Shown piece after piece: positions 53,394 to 64,000 of a DNA stretch of 64,000 nucleotides. How positions within the stretch are numbered: position 1 is the stretch's first letter; each line of letters starts with the position of its first letter. The DNA is from Notolepis coatsorum (Eukaryota; Chordata; Actinopteri; Aulopiformes; Paralepididae), in the NCBI GenBank assembly GCA_963971535.1, contig OZ020591.1:20477790-20541789 (forward strand), read 5' to 3'. The translations under genes and the position numbers were made by a program. Below the pieces are notes generated by a model. That model ran no database searches, was not told the origin of the DNA, and worked only from the letters and a program-made list of their open reading frames with translations.

Positions 53394-54136
53394 TAGTTGT
53401 TCACCAACAATCTCAACATTTGTTTTATCATTATCTCAAAAACACAGAACCGGACGAGACAAGTTGTCCACTCAATACGTTCTGCTAGGCAGCTAGGATA
53501 ATAACAACAATACTTCCGGTCGGACCGGTGGGTGGGTTTCAAAATAAAAGTCTAAAACACCGGAAAATACGTTTATTTTGTACAGCGGTTTCCTCCACGA
53601 GTACTCGAGTACATCATCGATCTGGATTATTTTTGCCCATCCCTAGTTTATCCTGTGCTGAAGTCTCCATTCCAATAGAGATAGTATATATTTTGGTGTT
53701 TATTTGATTATTGTTTCACTGCCTTTTTATTTATTACGTTTCCAGTTTTTTCCTCACACTTTATTAACATTTTGTACATGGTACATTAATAATACATGTA
53801 CATGTTAAAAGGATGACACAAAAAGCCAGACAGTGGGCTTGTTTCCAGTTTCAGTTTGTTTTATAATAAACAAACTGAGCATTTTTTTATTTAGGATATT
53901 TAAAATGTCTTCCAATGTTAAATAAAGGTTTATTGCACTTTGAAACGCTTTCCTTGCATTATTATGCTATTATTATATTAGTAAAAAAAATAAAAAGGTT
54001 ATTTGAAAACTTTTGGGAAATACATTTCTCCAAAAAAGAAATTCTCTAACCGGTCGCAATAATATCGCTTATCGCGATATTTTTGGGGGCAATTAATCGC
54101 CCAGCAAAATGTGTTATCGTAGCAGGCCTACTAGGC
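53394..54136. other. Unassigned, with two DNA-transposon end fragments
   Basis: GCCCATCCCTAG at about 53636-53647 and CAATTAATCGCCCAGC at about 54089-54104 look like hAT-type ends without partners. The rest is AT-rich and unassigned. Confidence 0.4.
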
Positions 54137-54150
54137 ACAATAGTTAGTCC

Positions 54151-54338
54151 TTTTTTTTTTTTTATATATGTTTTTTTGTAGATTTTTTTTTTATTGATTT
54201 TTGCTACCGGGCAGTCCGGTAGAGAGAGAGAGAGAGGAAGAATGGGAGATAGACGGGGGACATTCGGCAAAGGTCGAACCCGGGACGGCCGCGTTGCACC
54301 GCAGCGCTGTATGTGGTGCGCCACCCTGGTGCCCCCAA
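54151..54338 (-). mobile_element. tRNA-derived SINE
   Basis: On the minus strand: CACCAGGGTGGCGCACC (A-box region), CAGCGCTGCGGTGCAACG, and GTCCCGGGTTCGACC (B box GGTTCGA), then an A-rich tail (the T runs at 54151-54194 on the plus strand). CAATAGTT occurs on both sides, a likely target duplication. The two boxes form an RNA polymerase III promoter. Confidence 0.85.
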
Positions 54339-54582
54339 TAGTTTGTTCTTAATTGCAAAATGTGGGAACATGACTTGTCTTACCCCGTTTATGGGCTGGC
54401 CGTCCACCATGGTCACCTGTTGTAGGGCGGTGGTGAGGTTCACGTCTTCAAGTTGGGCGCTCCCGAACTGCCCAGCCAGGGCAGGCAGCATGTTGAGGGG
54501 GAATAGATCTCCCATGGCCGGATCGCCATCCTCCTAGGACGGGGTTGTTAGGCAAACTTGGGCCTCACCAACGTCACAGTGC
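54339..54582 (-). pseudogene. Gypsy-type element E, protease-proximal fragment
   Basis: Minus-strand reading MGDLFPLNMLPALAGQFGSA and DVNLTTALQQVTMVDGQPIN, with a pattern that may belong to the protease region of a Ty3/Gypsy-type element. By position it continues the Gag at 55438-56088 after removal of a hAT. Weakly supported as to exact domain. Confidence 0.5.
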
Positions 54583-54590
54583 TTCCGGAG

Positions 54591-55429
54591 TAGGCTTGGG
54601 CGGTATAATTTTTTTCACACGTCATACCCTTATGACATAATACCTAACCCCGGTGTACGGTATATGACGGTATGACTTTCATTTTCATCAGCGGGGGGGG
54701 GGGGGGGGGCAACCCGTGTTACCAAGTAAACAAATCATCGTCAGCTCTCAGAATGGTAGTCAGAAGCCCGCACCTTTTAGCATCTAGCCTAGCCATGGCA
54801 GACTATTTGATTCCTTAAGGGCTCGAAATTGCCTGGGTTTTGGTTATATGCTCCCGAAATGTTTGGCTACTTCTATGTGCAGTCAAAACTACTCGAATGC
54901 TTTATAACCTAGTCATTGATTTAGTTCAGGGTAATCTAAGATTAGCCGCAGAGCTAACGCTAGTTAACGTGAGCTAACGCTAGTTAATCAAGCTCACAGA
55001 GAGAGATAAACAGCTGACAGCGGATAGTACAGGACTGTACAAATACAATAAAAAGGCGGGTTGGGGGCTGTTGTGTAAACCTTGTACTCTTTAGTTCACA
55101 TATAATAAGAGACAGATTATTTGCTTGCTCCACTAGTGCACAACAACACAAACCAACTCTAGTTACCACAACGCTTTACGGTATTTTCACAGCACTGTCG
55201 CAACATTACCGTAAAACGTGAACACCGTTGTGACCCACTTGCTCCACTAGTGAGGACTGGTCTCGCCCTCTGCTGGCGCGTGTGTGCACTACACTCAACT
55301 CCGTTTCACTGTAATAGAAACTGAAGCGCATCTGTGATTTTGACGGTGACGGACGGTATTGATTTTCAATACGGTCGGGATTTCTAAATACCCTGGTATA
55401 CCGTAATACCGTCATACCGCCCAAGCCTA
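54591..55429. mobile_element. hAT element 'TAGGCTTGGGCGG', copy 1
   Basis: 839 bp, ends TAGGCTTGGGCGGTAT / ATACCGCCCAAGCCTA, exact 8-bp duplication TTCCGGAG (54583-54590, 55430-55437). It has GGTATTACGG-type subterminal repeats and a poly-G run near 54693-54708. Confidence 0.93.
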
Positions 55430-55437
55430 TTCCGGAG

Positions 55438-56088
55438 TCCAGTAGTGGGGTGGCCTTCCTGTTGGCCTTTACCAGGGTTAGGGGGGGGAGTCCTGTCCCT
55501 CCTGGGCCCAGCACGTAGTCAGTAGCCCACAGGGCCGGCTTGTTTCACTTGCCACTGTAGGCATCTCTGCATCGCGACGGTGTGGGCAGTGCCCCTCGAT
55601 GACCTCCACCAGCTCTATTGCATTTTTTGGGTTCCGCTGGCGGTCCAACTCTTTCGCTCGCAATGGGAGGGCTTGGATATAGCGGTCCATAATCACCCTC
55701 TCGACTGCAGTTAAGGCCTGGGGCTCCGCCAACAGCCAGATATTCATGATCCTGGTGAGGTCATACATTTGGGCTCTGGGGGATATGGTGTGATCATAAC
55801 CCCAGTCATGGTACCGTTGGGCTCTGGTTACCAGAGAATAACCGAGTCTATGGAGGATTTCGCCTTTAAGTGCAGCGTATGTCACTGTTCTCCGCTCTGA
55901 CATGTTCTGGTAGGCAGTCTGTGCCACACCTGAAATGTGTGGCTACGAAGTCCGCCCAGTGATCTTCGTTAAATCCAATCAGAATACGATGCCCACAACC
56001 TCCACCATATGTGACAGACTCTGGGGTGTTCTGAGTTGTCACTATACTGGATTTAACAAAATATACACGGCACACAGCAGAAGCAAGT
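55438..56088 (-). pseudogene. Gypsy-type Gag with SCAN-like region
   Basis: The minus strand reads AQTAYQNMSERRTVTYAALK, EILHRLGYSLVTRAQRYHDW, RIMNIWLLAEPQALTAVERV and IMDRYIQALPLRAKELDRQR. This is the helical SCAN-like Gag domain of fish Gypsy elements, the family from which vertebrate SCAN domains are thought to derive. Upstream, HWADFVATHFRCGTDCLPEHV is in another frame, so at least one frameshift is present. Confidence 0.7.
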
Positions 56089-57025
56089 TTAACACTTTAA
56101 CTGCCACACACGAGATATCTCGGGTTTATTAATATGTGGTTGAAAGCCACTCACAAGATTTCTCGGATTTCTTTTTTTTTAGCGATCTGAAATCATATTG
56201 CATCACGCGAGCCTACCCGAGTATACACGAGCACCGCCGGCGATCATATGTGGAAAAAAGCGCCCCCTATCGTCTCCCAGATGACATAAGGGATTTTGGA
56301 ATGGACTCAATGAAAATGGATGGGGAAAAAAATCCGGTACTCCACATTTTCCAGTCCACTGATCCAGCCGGGGTTACCACAGTTCATTCTGGAGCCTCTG
56401 AGCCCCGCTGATCATGGAGTTCTACTGTATCGCGTTGGATCTATACACTTATCGATTTTTTCTAATGGTGATCAGGAATTGGAATATACCAGTTGGATAC
56501 CATCTGATGTCAGGTAAGGAATCTATGTTATCAGTGTTAGGATAATCAGACTAATTTTGATGAAGTTATAAGCTGTTTTGTGAAATGGGCTCTTTCGGTT
56601 TCACTGTAAAAGTCTGAGAGGAAATCAACGCGGCGATTATCCGTGCGCGGCCCGAATGTGCTTGTGTGCATGTATAATATTGATCATCTAGCGTTCATTT
56701 GAAAACGATTCATAAAAAGGCAGACGAATATCAACGTTGTGGAATATTCCAGTAAAAGACGATTTTCATAAAATGGTCCAGAATGAACTGTTTTTTATCT
56801 CAAAACGGGTGCTTTTCTAAATGCTCTGAAACGGAAATGACGCGATAAAAAACCAATCTGCCTTGACAGCACTGACTGGAAAATAGTCTTTGATAAGCGA
56901 CGGGCAGATTAGACACATAGCCATAATTTAAAACATAGATTAGGCGATATTAACGTTAACATTGAAGTGGATGGTGGCATCAAGGGGGTAAAAAGGAAAA
57001 CCCGGCGTGGCACTCAAAGTGTTAA
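56089..57025. mobile_element. piggyBac-like element with TTAA ends, copy 2
   Basis: TTAA at 56089-56092 and 57022-57025. Ends CACTTTAACTGCCAC / GTGGCACTCAAAGTG are inverted repeats matching the style of 35542-36501. The left end contains the palindrome GAGATATCTC. No transposase. Confidence 0.8.
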
Positions 57026-57511
57026 CAGCAGTTTTAATGTTGTTTAGAGGGAAAGGAGGGGTTAGTGTGATCGTTAGCCAGTCCTTAATCCTAGAGAAAC
57101 GTCTTGGTCTGTTAGCAGGGTTCGGTCCACAGAGAGCGGTTCTCCCACGGGTGGGAGATGATCCGGGAGAAGAGACGTCAGACAAGCAGGGGTCAATGCA
57201 CAGGCGGGTTCTCATACAGTCAGGGGATATAGCACACAGCAGGGTCCTCCTTCCATAAGCAGATAAACACAGCATGGGTCACACAGACAGCAATCTTTCC
57301 TCCTCCTCTTCTCTCTTACTCACGTTCGTACCGGTTTCACCTCAGCTACTCCAATTCATTCTGTCACTCTGTCTCCATTTTCTACCTTCCCTGATAGTGT
57401 GGTGATTGCGCTCACCTGTCTCGGGCGTGTCTGGCACAGGTGCGCTTCATCTGCGCTGATGCGCTCTGCTCTGCCTGGAGTTTCTCCGGAACTCCTAATA
57501 TGGGCATTATA
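57026..57511. other. Unassigned, possibly 5' region of Gypsy element E
   Basis: Lies upstream of the Gag (minus strand) once the piggyBac-like element is removed. No LTR ends recognised. Confidence 0.3.
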
Positions 57512-57702
57512 CAGGGCTGTACGTAAACTTTTTTTGCACATAGCACTGGTGCTACAGAGGTTCATAGTTTTGTAGCACAGACCAAAATCTTGTACCATGA
57601 GTATAAAACGTCTCTAAAATCTCTAAAAACAACCACAAGTAGTGCAGTTCATCACTTAAATAGGTATGTGACTGGCAAAGGACATGAATCTTGCATACAG
57701 CG
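57512..57702. mobile_element. End fragment of a CAGGGCTGTAC-type element
   Basis: CAGGGCTGTACGTAAAC and GCACATAGCACTGGTGC match the ends of 32883-35222 and its relatives. The other end is not present. Confidence 0.5.
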
Positions 57703-58200
57703 TAGGCTTGGGCGGTATGACGGTATTACGGTATACCAGGGTATTTAGAAATCCCGACGGTATTGAAAACCAATACCGTCAAAATCACAGATCCGTTTCA
57801 GTTTATATTACAGTGAAACGGAGTTTTAACAGTGGTTGGTTGTAGTGCACTGCACACACGCGCCAGCAGAGGGCGAGACCAGTCCTCACTAGTGGAGCGA
57901 GCCGCAGAGCTGGTTGTCTACACACAGGAGGAGGAGGGGAAACCCCGCTTCACTGGAAATTAAATGAGAGTCGAGACACGCTTACCGTTGCTGCCTGGTG
58001 CTGCGGGCTAACTGGCTGTTCTGAGAGCCAATTGTTGTGTATGTGTATCACAACGGTGGTCACACTTTACGGTAATGTTTCGACAGTGCTGTGCAAATAC
58101 CGTAAAGCGTTGTAACAAGAGTGTGTTGTTGTGGACTGGTGGAGCAAGCAAATAAACGGTAAAACGTTACGTCGCAGTCCGGTGCGTTTTTAATACACAA
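57703..58200. mobile_element. hAT element 'TAGGCTTGGGCGG', copy 2, truncated
   Basis: The first 120 bases match, in reverse orientation, the right end of 54591-55429. The far end is not recognisable; it is lost near 58200. Confidence 0.75.
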
Positions 58201-58229
58201 TACTAACGTTACTAGTACTAGGGTGCGGA

Positions 58230-58328
58230 GGGGTTGGGGGCGGGAAACACTGTACAACTGTACAAGCAAAGCTGTACATTGGAATATTGACAACCATACT
58301 AGGTAATTTACTATACATTGGAGGGGGT
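58230..58328 (-). mobile_element. UTR fragment of the main LINE
   Basis: CTGTACATTGGAATATTGAC and CATACTAGGTAATTTACT match the 3' UTR at 24340-24410. Confidence 0.7.
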
Positions 58329-58334
58329 ACTTTT

Positions 58335-58895
58335 ATATAAAATGCTTACTGTAGCCACTACAGTAACATCATTAAGTCTGCTATAAGCTATTCTCCCTCT
58401 CATGTGTGCAGATCTTTATGCAGTTTTAAAGCACATTGGCTTTGTTCTGAATGCACTTTGTAATTGTCCTACAGAGAAAAGAAAATGCACTTGAGTTGGA
58501 ATTCATGTACTGTATGCATTCAGAAGTGCTGAATAAATGTTTTATGGACCCATAATAGTGATTATTTATTATTTAAGTTAAGTTTTGCCATAATCATATT
58601 TTTCCATAATCAGGTAGCTGAACAACATTGGTAAAAAAAAATTATATTCTATGAATCATTTTCGGCCTTTGGGCATTCGGTTTTCGGCCTTAAAAAAGAA
58701 AAATGCGGTTAATTTGTGATTAATCGCGAGTTAACTATGGACAATCATGCTATTAATCGAGTTAAATATTTTAATCGATTGACAGCACTAATTTATATTA
58801 ATCATTTTCGGCCTTTCAGCATTCGGTTTTCGGCCAACTGTTTCCTATTTTCGGTATCGGTTTCGGCCAAGATTTTCCCATTCGGTGCATCCCTA
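58335..58895. mobile_element. hAT element 'TAGGGATGCACCGAA', left arm of an inverted pair
   Basis: Ends on the right with TTCGGTGCATCCCTA. Its sequence returns in reverse at 59055-59960 and 63132-63243. It includes a fragment of the TTAGTGCTGTCAA element at the same position as the right arm. Confidence 0.75.
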
Positions 58896-59158
58896 GTAGA
58901 ATTGCCTGTACACGCTACTATTCCCAAACCAAATCTATATAATAGGTATTATGTTTCATCATGAATGCATGAAATGGGGGTGGGGGGTCGTTTCTGATTA
59001 TTTGATTGACAGTAACGGCATTCGTATTGAACACTAAAAACGCTTTATAAAAACTAGGGATGCACCGAATGGGAAACTCTTGGCCGAAACCGATACCGAA
59101 AATAGGAAACAGTTGGCCGAAAACCGAATGCTGAAAGGCCGAAAATGATTAATATAAA

Positions 59159-59543
59159 TTAGTGCTGTCAATCGATTAAAATATTTAACTCGATTAATCG
59201 CATGATTGTCCATAGTTAACTCGCGATTAATCGCAAATTAACCGCATTTTTATTTTTAATTTTTTTTTACCTTAAACCGATATTTTTCAAGTTCCAAGTT
59301 TTAATACTCTTATCAACATGCGAGTCAACACATGCTTGCTTTATGCAGCCATTTAACACAAAAGCATTGCATTGCAAATTTGCATCAAATTCAAAACAGA
59401 GTAAAAAATAAATAAAGTGTGCATGAAATAATAGGGGAAAGAAAACGTTAGGAACTTGTTACATTCACACACGCAAGGGCTGATTAATCACCCCCCCCCT
59501 CTCTTGCCCCTTCCTCATCTCTCTCACCCCCCTCTCTCTATAT

Positions 59544-59626
<83 letters not shown>

Positions 59627-59806
59627 CAGAAACAAACATAGTATCAATGAGAGCATCGACAATAATACACCTGAGTGAAGTCTAGCAAAAAAAAAAAAAA
59701 AGGTAAAAAAAAGAAATCTTAAAAGTTAATCGTGAGTTAAAAAAAATAGTGGCGTTAATAGAATCGGGGGATAACGCGTTAATACTGCGTTAACTTTGAC
59801 AGCCTT
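59159..59806. mobile_element. hAT-type element 'TTAGTGCTGTCAA'
   Basis: 648 bp, ends TTAGTGCTGTCAATCG / TTGACAGCCTT, 8-bp duplication AATATAAA (59151-59158, 59807-59814). Interior with ATTAATCGCGAGTTAA repeats. Confidence 0.82.
59546..59624. repeat. (CA)n microsatellite
   Basis: About 78 bases of CA, uninterrupted, within the hAT-type element 59159-59806. Confidence 0.95.
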
Positions 59807-60317
59807 AATATAAATATATATATAATGTATTATATATTTTTTTTGCTACCTGATTATGGCAAAATACATGATTATGGCAAAACTTTACTTAAATAATATT
59901 AATAATCACTATTGGGCCCATAAAACATTTATTCAGCACCTTTGAATGCATACATTAATTCCAGACTGACTGCTGAAAGATTGTACAATTTAAAGGGGCT
60001 ATGCGTTATAAATGTCATTTTTCAGTCTCTAGCATTGTATTATAGTAATAGGAGTTCGTATCAATGTGTTTTTGGGCCTAAATACTATATTGACGAATTC
60101 CTCAGCTACAGCCCATCCCCTGTTTGCCTCTAGTAAATCAGGTCATGTTGATTTGACGACCTGGTGCACGTCACAGGGCGCTGTTTATAGCGCACGGTGA
60201 TGTGATTGGCTCTGTGGTTTTAGTAATGCCCGCCTCCATTCTTCGACAGACAGACCGGCGTTAGCTCTCGGGACTCGGGAGCGATCGCTAGCTAGTTAGC
60301 ACCAGCCGGGGCCGGCG

Positions 60318-60550
60318 TTAGCAACCGGGGGCGTCGCGGAGCATTCAGCCTGCTGGCTACCTAGATCCACTTCAACCAGCGTCGCGGAGCATTCAGCCTG
60401 CTGGCTACACAGCTTGTCGGTGTGCTAATAGCCTCTGCAAGCTAACGGTAGCTGGCTCCAGGCTATTAGCACATCGACAAGCTGCTGGAGCTCCCGACGC
60501 TCGGCTGGTTGAAGTGGATCTAGGAATGCTCCGCGACGCTCCCGGTTGCT
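60318..60550. repeat. Inverted repeat (hairpin) near 60445
   Basis: AGATCCACTTCAACCAGC and GCTAATAGCCT on the left side return as AGGCTATTAGC and GCTGGTTGAAGTGGATCT on the right. The left arm also holds a direct repeat (GCGTCGCGGAGCATTCAGCC). Confidence 0.8.
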
Positions 60551-60552
60551 AT

Positions 60553-61400
60553 CATGTGCAGGTCCTCTTCTCAGACCTGTGTACTGCACACGCATCATGC
60601 AAGCTACACATCGCTGCATGTTGATCAATGGTGGCCCACTCGGTGCATCACAGTGGGCTACTATTGTGCTAACAACAACCGCGGTGTCCGGCTTGTCGGC
60701 CGGCATGAGTGCTCGATTTAAAATGGTTCTCTCCTCTTTGTATACCTTTGTCCTCACAAGTATTCTGCCAGGGAACTTATGGATACGACAATAGTAGTAG
60801 TTATAAGGTGTTTGATCATTGTGTCGTTGTACATATTGTGTATACACCGTTAGAAGCTAACGTAGCTTAGCTTGGTAGCTATTGTGCTAACAACATACCC
60901 CGACGTCTAGCTTGTTAGCCGGCATGAATGCCCGATTTAAAATGGTTCTCTCCTCTTCGTATACCTTTTTCCTCACAATTATTCTGCCAGGGAACTTATG
61001 GACACGACAATAGTAGTAGTTATAAGGTGTTTGAGCTTGTAACGTTAGTTAGCTCATAGCTATCGTTTGAGCTTGTAACGTTAGTTAGCTCATAGCTCTC
61101 GTGTACCACGATAGCTATGAGCTAACTAACGTTACAAGCTCAAACACCTTATAACTACTACTATTGTCGTGTCCATAAGTTCCCTGGCAGAATACTTGTG
61201 AGGACAAAGGTATACAAAGAGGAGAGAACCATTTTAAATCGGGTATTCATGCCGGCTAACAAGCTAGACGTCGCAGCATGTTGTTAGCACAATAGTAGCC
61301 CACTGTGATGCACCGAGTGGGCTACTATTGATCAACATGCAGCGACATGTAGCTTGCATGGTGCAGTGCTTTGCCCCACAGGTCTGAGAAGAGGACCTGT
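60553..61400. repeat. Long inverted repeat centred near 61105
   Basis: GTTATAAGGTGTTTGAGCTT, ATTTAAAATGGTTCTCTCCT and CAGGTCCTCTTCTCAGACCT on the left return in reverse at 61108-61400. The left side contains the unit twice (60553-60840 and 60870-61100) and the right side once. Arms of over 200 bases are nearly perfect, with a spacer of about ten bases. Confidence 0.88.
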
Positions 61401-61620
61401 GGTACCCTTGACTGAGATTTCATAATCAAAACTGTTAGATCAACCCTGAAAACTGAAAATATCTGTGGTAATAGTTCATAACATGGACTCTCAGAGTGAT
61501 GGAACCTATGTTAGCTTCTAACGGTGTATACACAATATGTACAACGACACAATGATTTACATTATTACAAATATGGTAACGTGGTTGTGGCTTTTACAAA
61601 TAGTGGTAACATATATATAT

Positions 61621-61831
61621 ATAGATAGACAGTACTGCTACATCTCTATATTTATGACATACCATATTTGTATGTAACCTGAAACCTAAGGGGGGACCCT
61701 GATGTAAACAAGACGAAAGTCTTTCTCTGGTCTGCATCCCCTTAACAATTGTGTGTATTGAGCTGTACTGTATTGTACCCATTCTACAATCTGTTAATAA
61801 AGTTTTCAATCAATCAATCAATCAATCAATA
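61621..61831 (+). mobile_element. 3' tail of the main LINE, plus strand
   Basis: UTR sequence AAGTCTTTCTCTGGTCTGCA, then AATAAAGTTTTCAATCAATC with six CAAT units. It is the reverse orientation of the tails at 23896 and 44046. Confidence 0.88.
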
Positions 61832-62181
61832 AGACCTCCACCTGGATGGAATGACGGGGAGATGGGCGGAGCTATTTGGTGGGTGGCTGTCACTCAAAGT
61901 GTGGGTGGAGCCAAGCCAATAATAGCCTGCTTTCATGAGGCTGAAAAATGCTGGTTTTGAGTACAAGATTAGAAATATAAAACAATGATTATTTTTGGAA
62001 TAAAAATTACACATGTGTTACATAGACTCACAGGAAGTGTGTAAAGTTGCCCAAATAGTGCTAGGAATAGCACTGCATGACACCTTTAAACATTTTCTCT
62101 TTGCATACAACAAAATGTGCATTAAAGTCAAGTGCATTTTCTTTTCTCTGTAGGATAACTACAACAAAGTGCATTCAGAAC

Positions 62182-63131
62182 TAGGGATGCACGATAATTA
62201 TCGGGCCGATAATTATCGGGCCGATATCAGCAATTATGACGTCATCCCGATACACCCGATAACGTTATTGATAGCTCCGATAACATATAATACATTTTTT
62301 GGTTAAAAGAAATCCGGTGTGGGTGGATTTGGATGAAGGGCGCTTGTTTTTATTATAGCCTCCTCCCGTTTTGCCAGTACTGTGGTAAAACTGATAGCGT
62401 GTGGTTTAGGAACAGGGAGTTTTTCACAAATCCAGTGCTCCCTTTCTTGGCTGTGACGTAGTCACGTTACATTCGGAGACAGACAGTCGATCTGCCAATT
62501 ACGTCCCACGGCTTGCACCCACCTCTTCTTCTTACCACCAATCAGAAGCTCTCGTTCGTTTATTTACCTCCGGATTGTCAGCCATTACTCTACTGGGAGC
62601 TAATGTTATCTCCCCGCCAGCCACATTGACAAGTACCAGCGCTTATACATTACTGGCAAATGTCTTGTTGCACTTGTGGCAACGAGCGTTGTCAGCATCG
62701 ACTTTAGTAAAATAGACCCAGACTTTTGAACGTTTCGTTCTGTCCGCCATTATGAGAGCAGAGCTGTCTGTACTCGGCAGCGCAGCACCCGTGTGTGTGT
62801 GTGTGTGTGTGAGTGTGTGTGTGTGTGTGTGGGAGGGAGGGGAAGAGAGGAGAGAGCACAGCACAGCCCGCTCCCCGCGCAGGCAGAGACACAGAGGCAG
62901 GAGAGATATAGACAACGGCCAACAAGATTAGTTTGCGACGTTTAAATTCCTAAAAAAAAAACTCTGAGCTTATAAATACTAAAAAAAAAAAAAAATTGAT
63001 AAAAAAAAATACAAATATATATATACAGTTAAAAAAAATATTATAATACAATAAATATCTGTATCGGTATCGGCTTGAGGAGCATAAAGTTATCGGTATC
63101 AGTGTCAAAAAATCAATATCGTGCATCCCTA
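62182..63131. mobile_element. hAT element 'TAGGGATGCACGATAATTATC' with BED-finger exon
   Basis: 950 bp, ends TAGGGATGCACGATA / ATCGTGCATCCCTA, exact 8-bp duplication TTCAGAAC (62174-62181, 63132-63139). It carries a (GT)n run at 62792-62830 and a transposase start on the minus strand. Confidence 0.93.
62643..62750 (-). pseudogene. hAT transposase first exon, BED zinc finger
   Basis: Reads MADRTKRSKVWVYFTKVDAD then NARCHKCNKTF, 35 codons to the stop. VW-YF followed by C-x2-C is the first half of a BED finger, which binds DNA in ZBED-type transposases. The histidines that complete the finger and the catalytic domain are absent. Confidence 0.75.
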
Positions 63132-63250
63132 TTCAGAACAAAGCCAAGGTGCTTTAAAACTGCATAAAGATCTGCATATAGACACACATGAGAGGGATAA
63201 TAGCTTATAGCAGACTTAATGATGTTACTGTAGTGGCTACTGTCATAATT

Positions 63251-63316
63251 CATGGAATTATGGAAGGACTGTTGTATTTACTACGAGTGAAAGAGGACCG
63301 GAAGCGTTGTTAGTAG
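63251..63316. other. Short spacer
   Basis: No feature seen between the hAT right arm and the next transposon end. Confidence 0.4.
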
Positions 63317-64000
63317 GGGTGTAACGGTACGTGTATTCGTCCCGTGAATTTACGGTACGGCCGTCACGGTGCGCTACGCGCACCCATGCGACGAATACGC
63401 CCCACAGCGCAAACACACCCACATGCAGGCACTTGCGAGGTCTGTGCGAGAACAGCGCGTGTGGCCAGGCACACCGAGTCAGACTTCAGAGCGGTGAAAG
63501 TGCACGGAGGAGAAAGGCACATTTACAATTGGAACAGCTGCAGGGTTATTACAGTTTTCTTTCGTTTTCTTGTGCGCCCAATAACGTTAACCAAATGAAA
63601 CCAATGGAAAGAAAGTTAAACACACACGCGTCGCCGACACACACACACACGCGCCAACAAACACATCAACATTCTCCCCCGCGGCCCGCCGGACTCACAG
63701 GCGCACAATCAAATAAAAAGAAGAAACCTACTTTTCCGGACAGATCATCTGAGCTCCACGGTCTTTAAATCCAAATAATCCTCTGCCATTGTTGTAATAT
63801 GTCATCTGTTCTCTAGTTCAGTCTGGTCGTGAAGTAAAATTCTCTCTGGAAGTGAAACTGAAATTTAGCAAGGATAAGTTTAAAGGGGCAGTAAGCAAGT
63901 GGATGCCTGAACACAGAATGACACCAGTATCACTAATTACCACGGCAAGCCTATAGAAAAGTATTCTATTTAATAATAATAATAATAATAATAATTATTA
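63317..64000. mobile_element. hAT-type element 'TAGGGGTGTAACGGTACG', open at window end
   Basis: TAGGGGTGTAACGGTACGTG and the subterminal TACGGTACGGCCGTCACGGT form a typical hAT-type left end. The right end is not in the window. A 145-codon frame at 63331-63768 is low complexity and I do not call it a gene. Confidence 0.6.

Larger units (their letters stand above)
59989..62090. mobile_element. Larger TTAAAGGGG-type element with long inverted repeats
   Basis: Ends TTTAAAGGGGC / CACCTTTAAA and a right part that matches 29350-29610 (CATAGACTCACAGGAA, GCCCAAATAGTG). It contains the foldback structures at 60300-60550 and 60550-61560 and a LINE tail at 61621-61831. No transposase recognised. Confidence 0.6.
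59055..63250. mobile_element. hAT element 'TAGGGATGCACCGAA', right arm, hosting three insertions
   Basis: Starts TAGGGATGCACCGAATGG. Its own sequence is found at 59055-59158, 59815-59988, 62091-62181 and 63132-63250; the rest is three nested elements. The reading AGGTGCTTTAAAACTGCAT matches the left arm in reverse. The far inverted end was not found. Confidence 0.7.

Noticed and set aside
59456-59662. Threonine-histidine and valine-cysteine repeat frames
   Set aside because: Created by the (CA)n microsatellite.
63331-63768. 145-codon frame at the window end
   Set aside because: Rich in threonine and histidine from CA-type repeats, starts in a transposon end, no motif.

Overview
This window looks like accessory DNA of a teleost fish genome. 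I infer this from the mix of repeats: BEL/Pao LTR retrotransposons, several LINEs, many short hAT-type DNA transposons with 8-bp target duplications, piggyBac-like TTAA elements, tRNA-derived SINEs and long CT, CA and CTG microsatellites. The species cannot be named. I see no intact host gene, rRNA, tRNA or CRISPR array. Nearly everything I can explain is a transposable element, often inserted inside another one.

Layout. 1-3.5 kb: poorly explained DNA with two LTR-like fragments. 3.8-20.8 kb: a LINE on the minus strand is split by BEL element A (4934-19451, TSD ctatc). A is split by BEL element B (9267-17436, TSD agacc). B has 771-bp LTRs that look identical by eye and one open 1984-codon Gag-Pol frame, so it is young and possibly active. 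A kept Gag and protease but lost reverse transcriptase, RNase H and most of integrase. 20.8-26.1 kb: two more copies of the same LINE, a piece of a second LINE, simple repeats and a decayed zinc-finger-gene-like exon.

26.3-47.5 kb: two decayed BEL elements on the minus strand, C (about 27-41.4 kb) and D (41.9-47.5 kb), meet at one LTR (41396-41945). Both are crowded with hAT and piggyBac insertions, most with exact target duplications; removing these reconnects the BEL reading frames. Element D contains, in the same orientation and fused to its own coding sequence, a segment that strongly resembles the host spliceosome-associated protein CWF19L2, in place of its reverse transcriptase and integrase core. 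This is the most unusual object in the window.

47.5-64 kb: a LINE of L2-like type interrupted by a hAT, an L1-type ORF2 tail, further hAT elements, two SINE-like retroposons, a Gypsy gag with a SCAN-like region, and a palindrome-rich zone (58.3-63.2 kb).

The elements do not cooperate in a pathway. The order of insertion can be read from the nesting: LINE, then BEL A, then BEL B; and BEL C and D, then hAT elements, then hAT elements within hAT elements. Only element B appears able to supply a complete set of BEL proteins; element A and the short hAT and piggyBac-like elements would depend on proteins made elsewhere.
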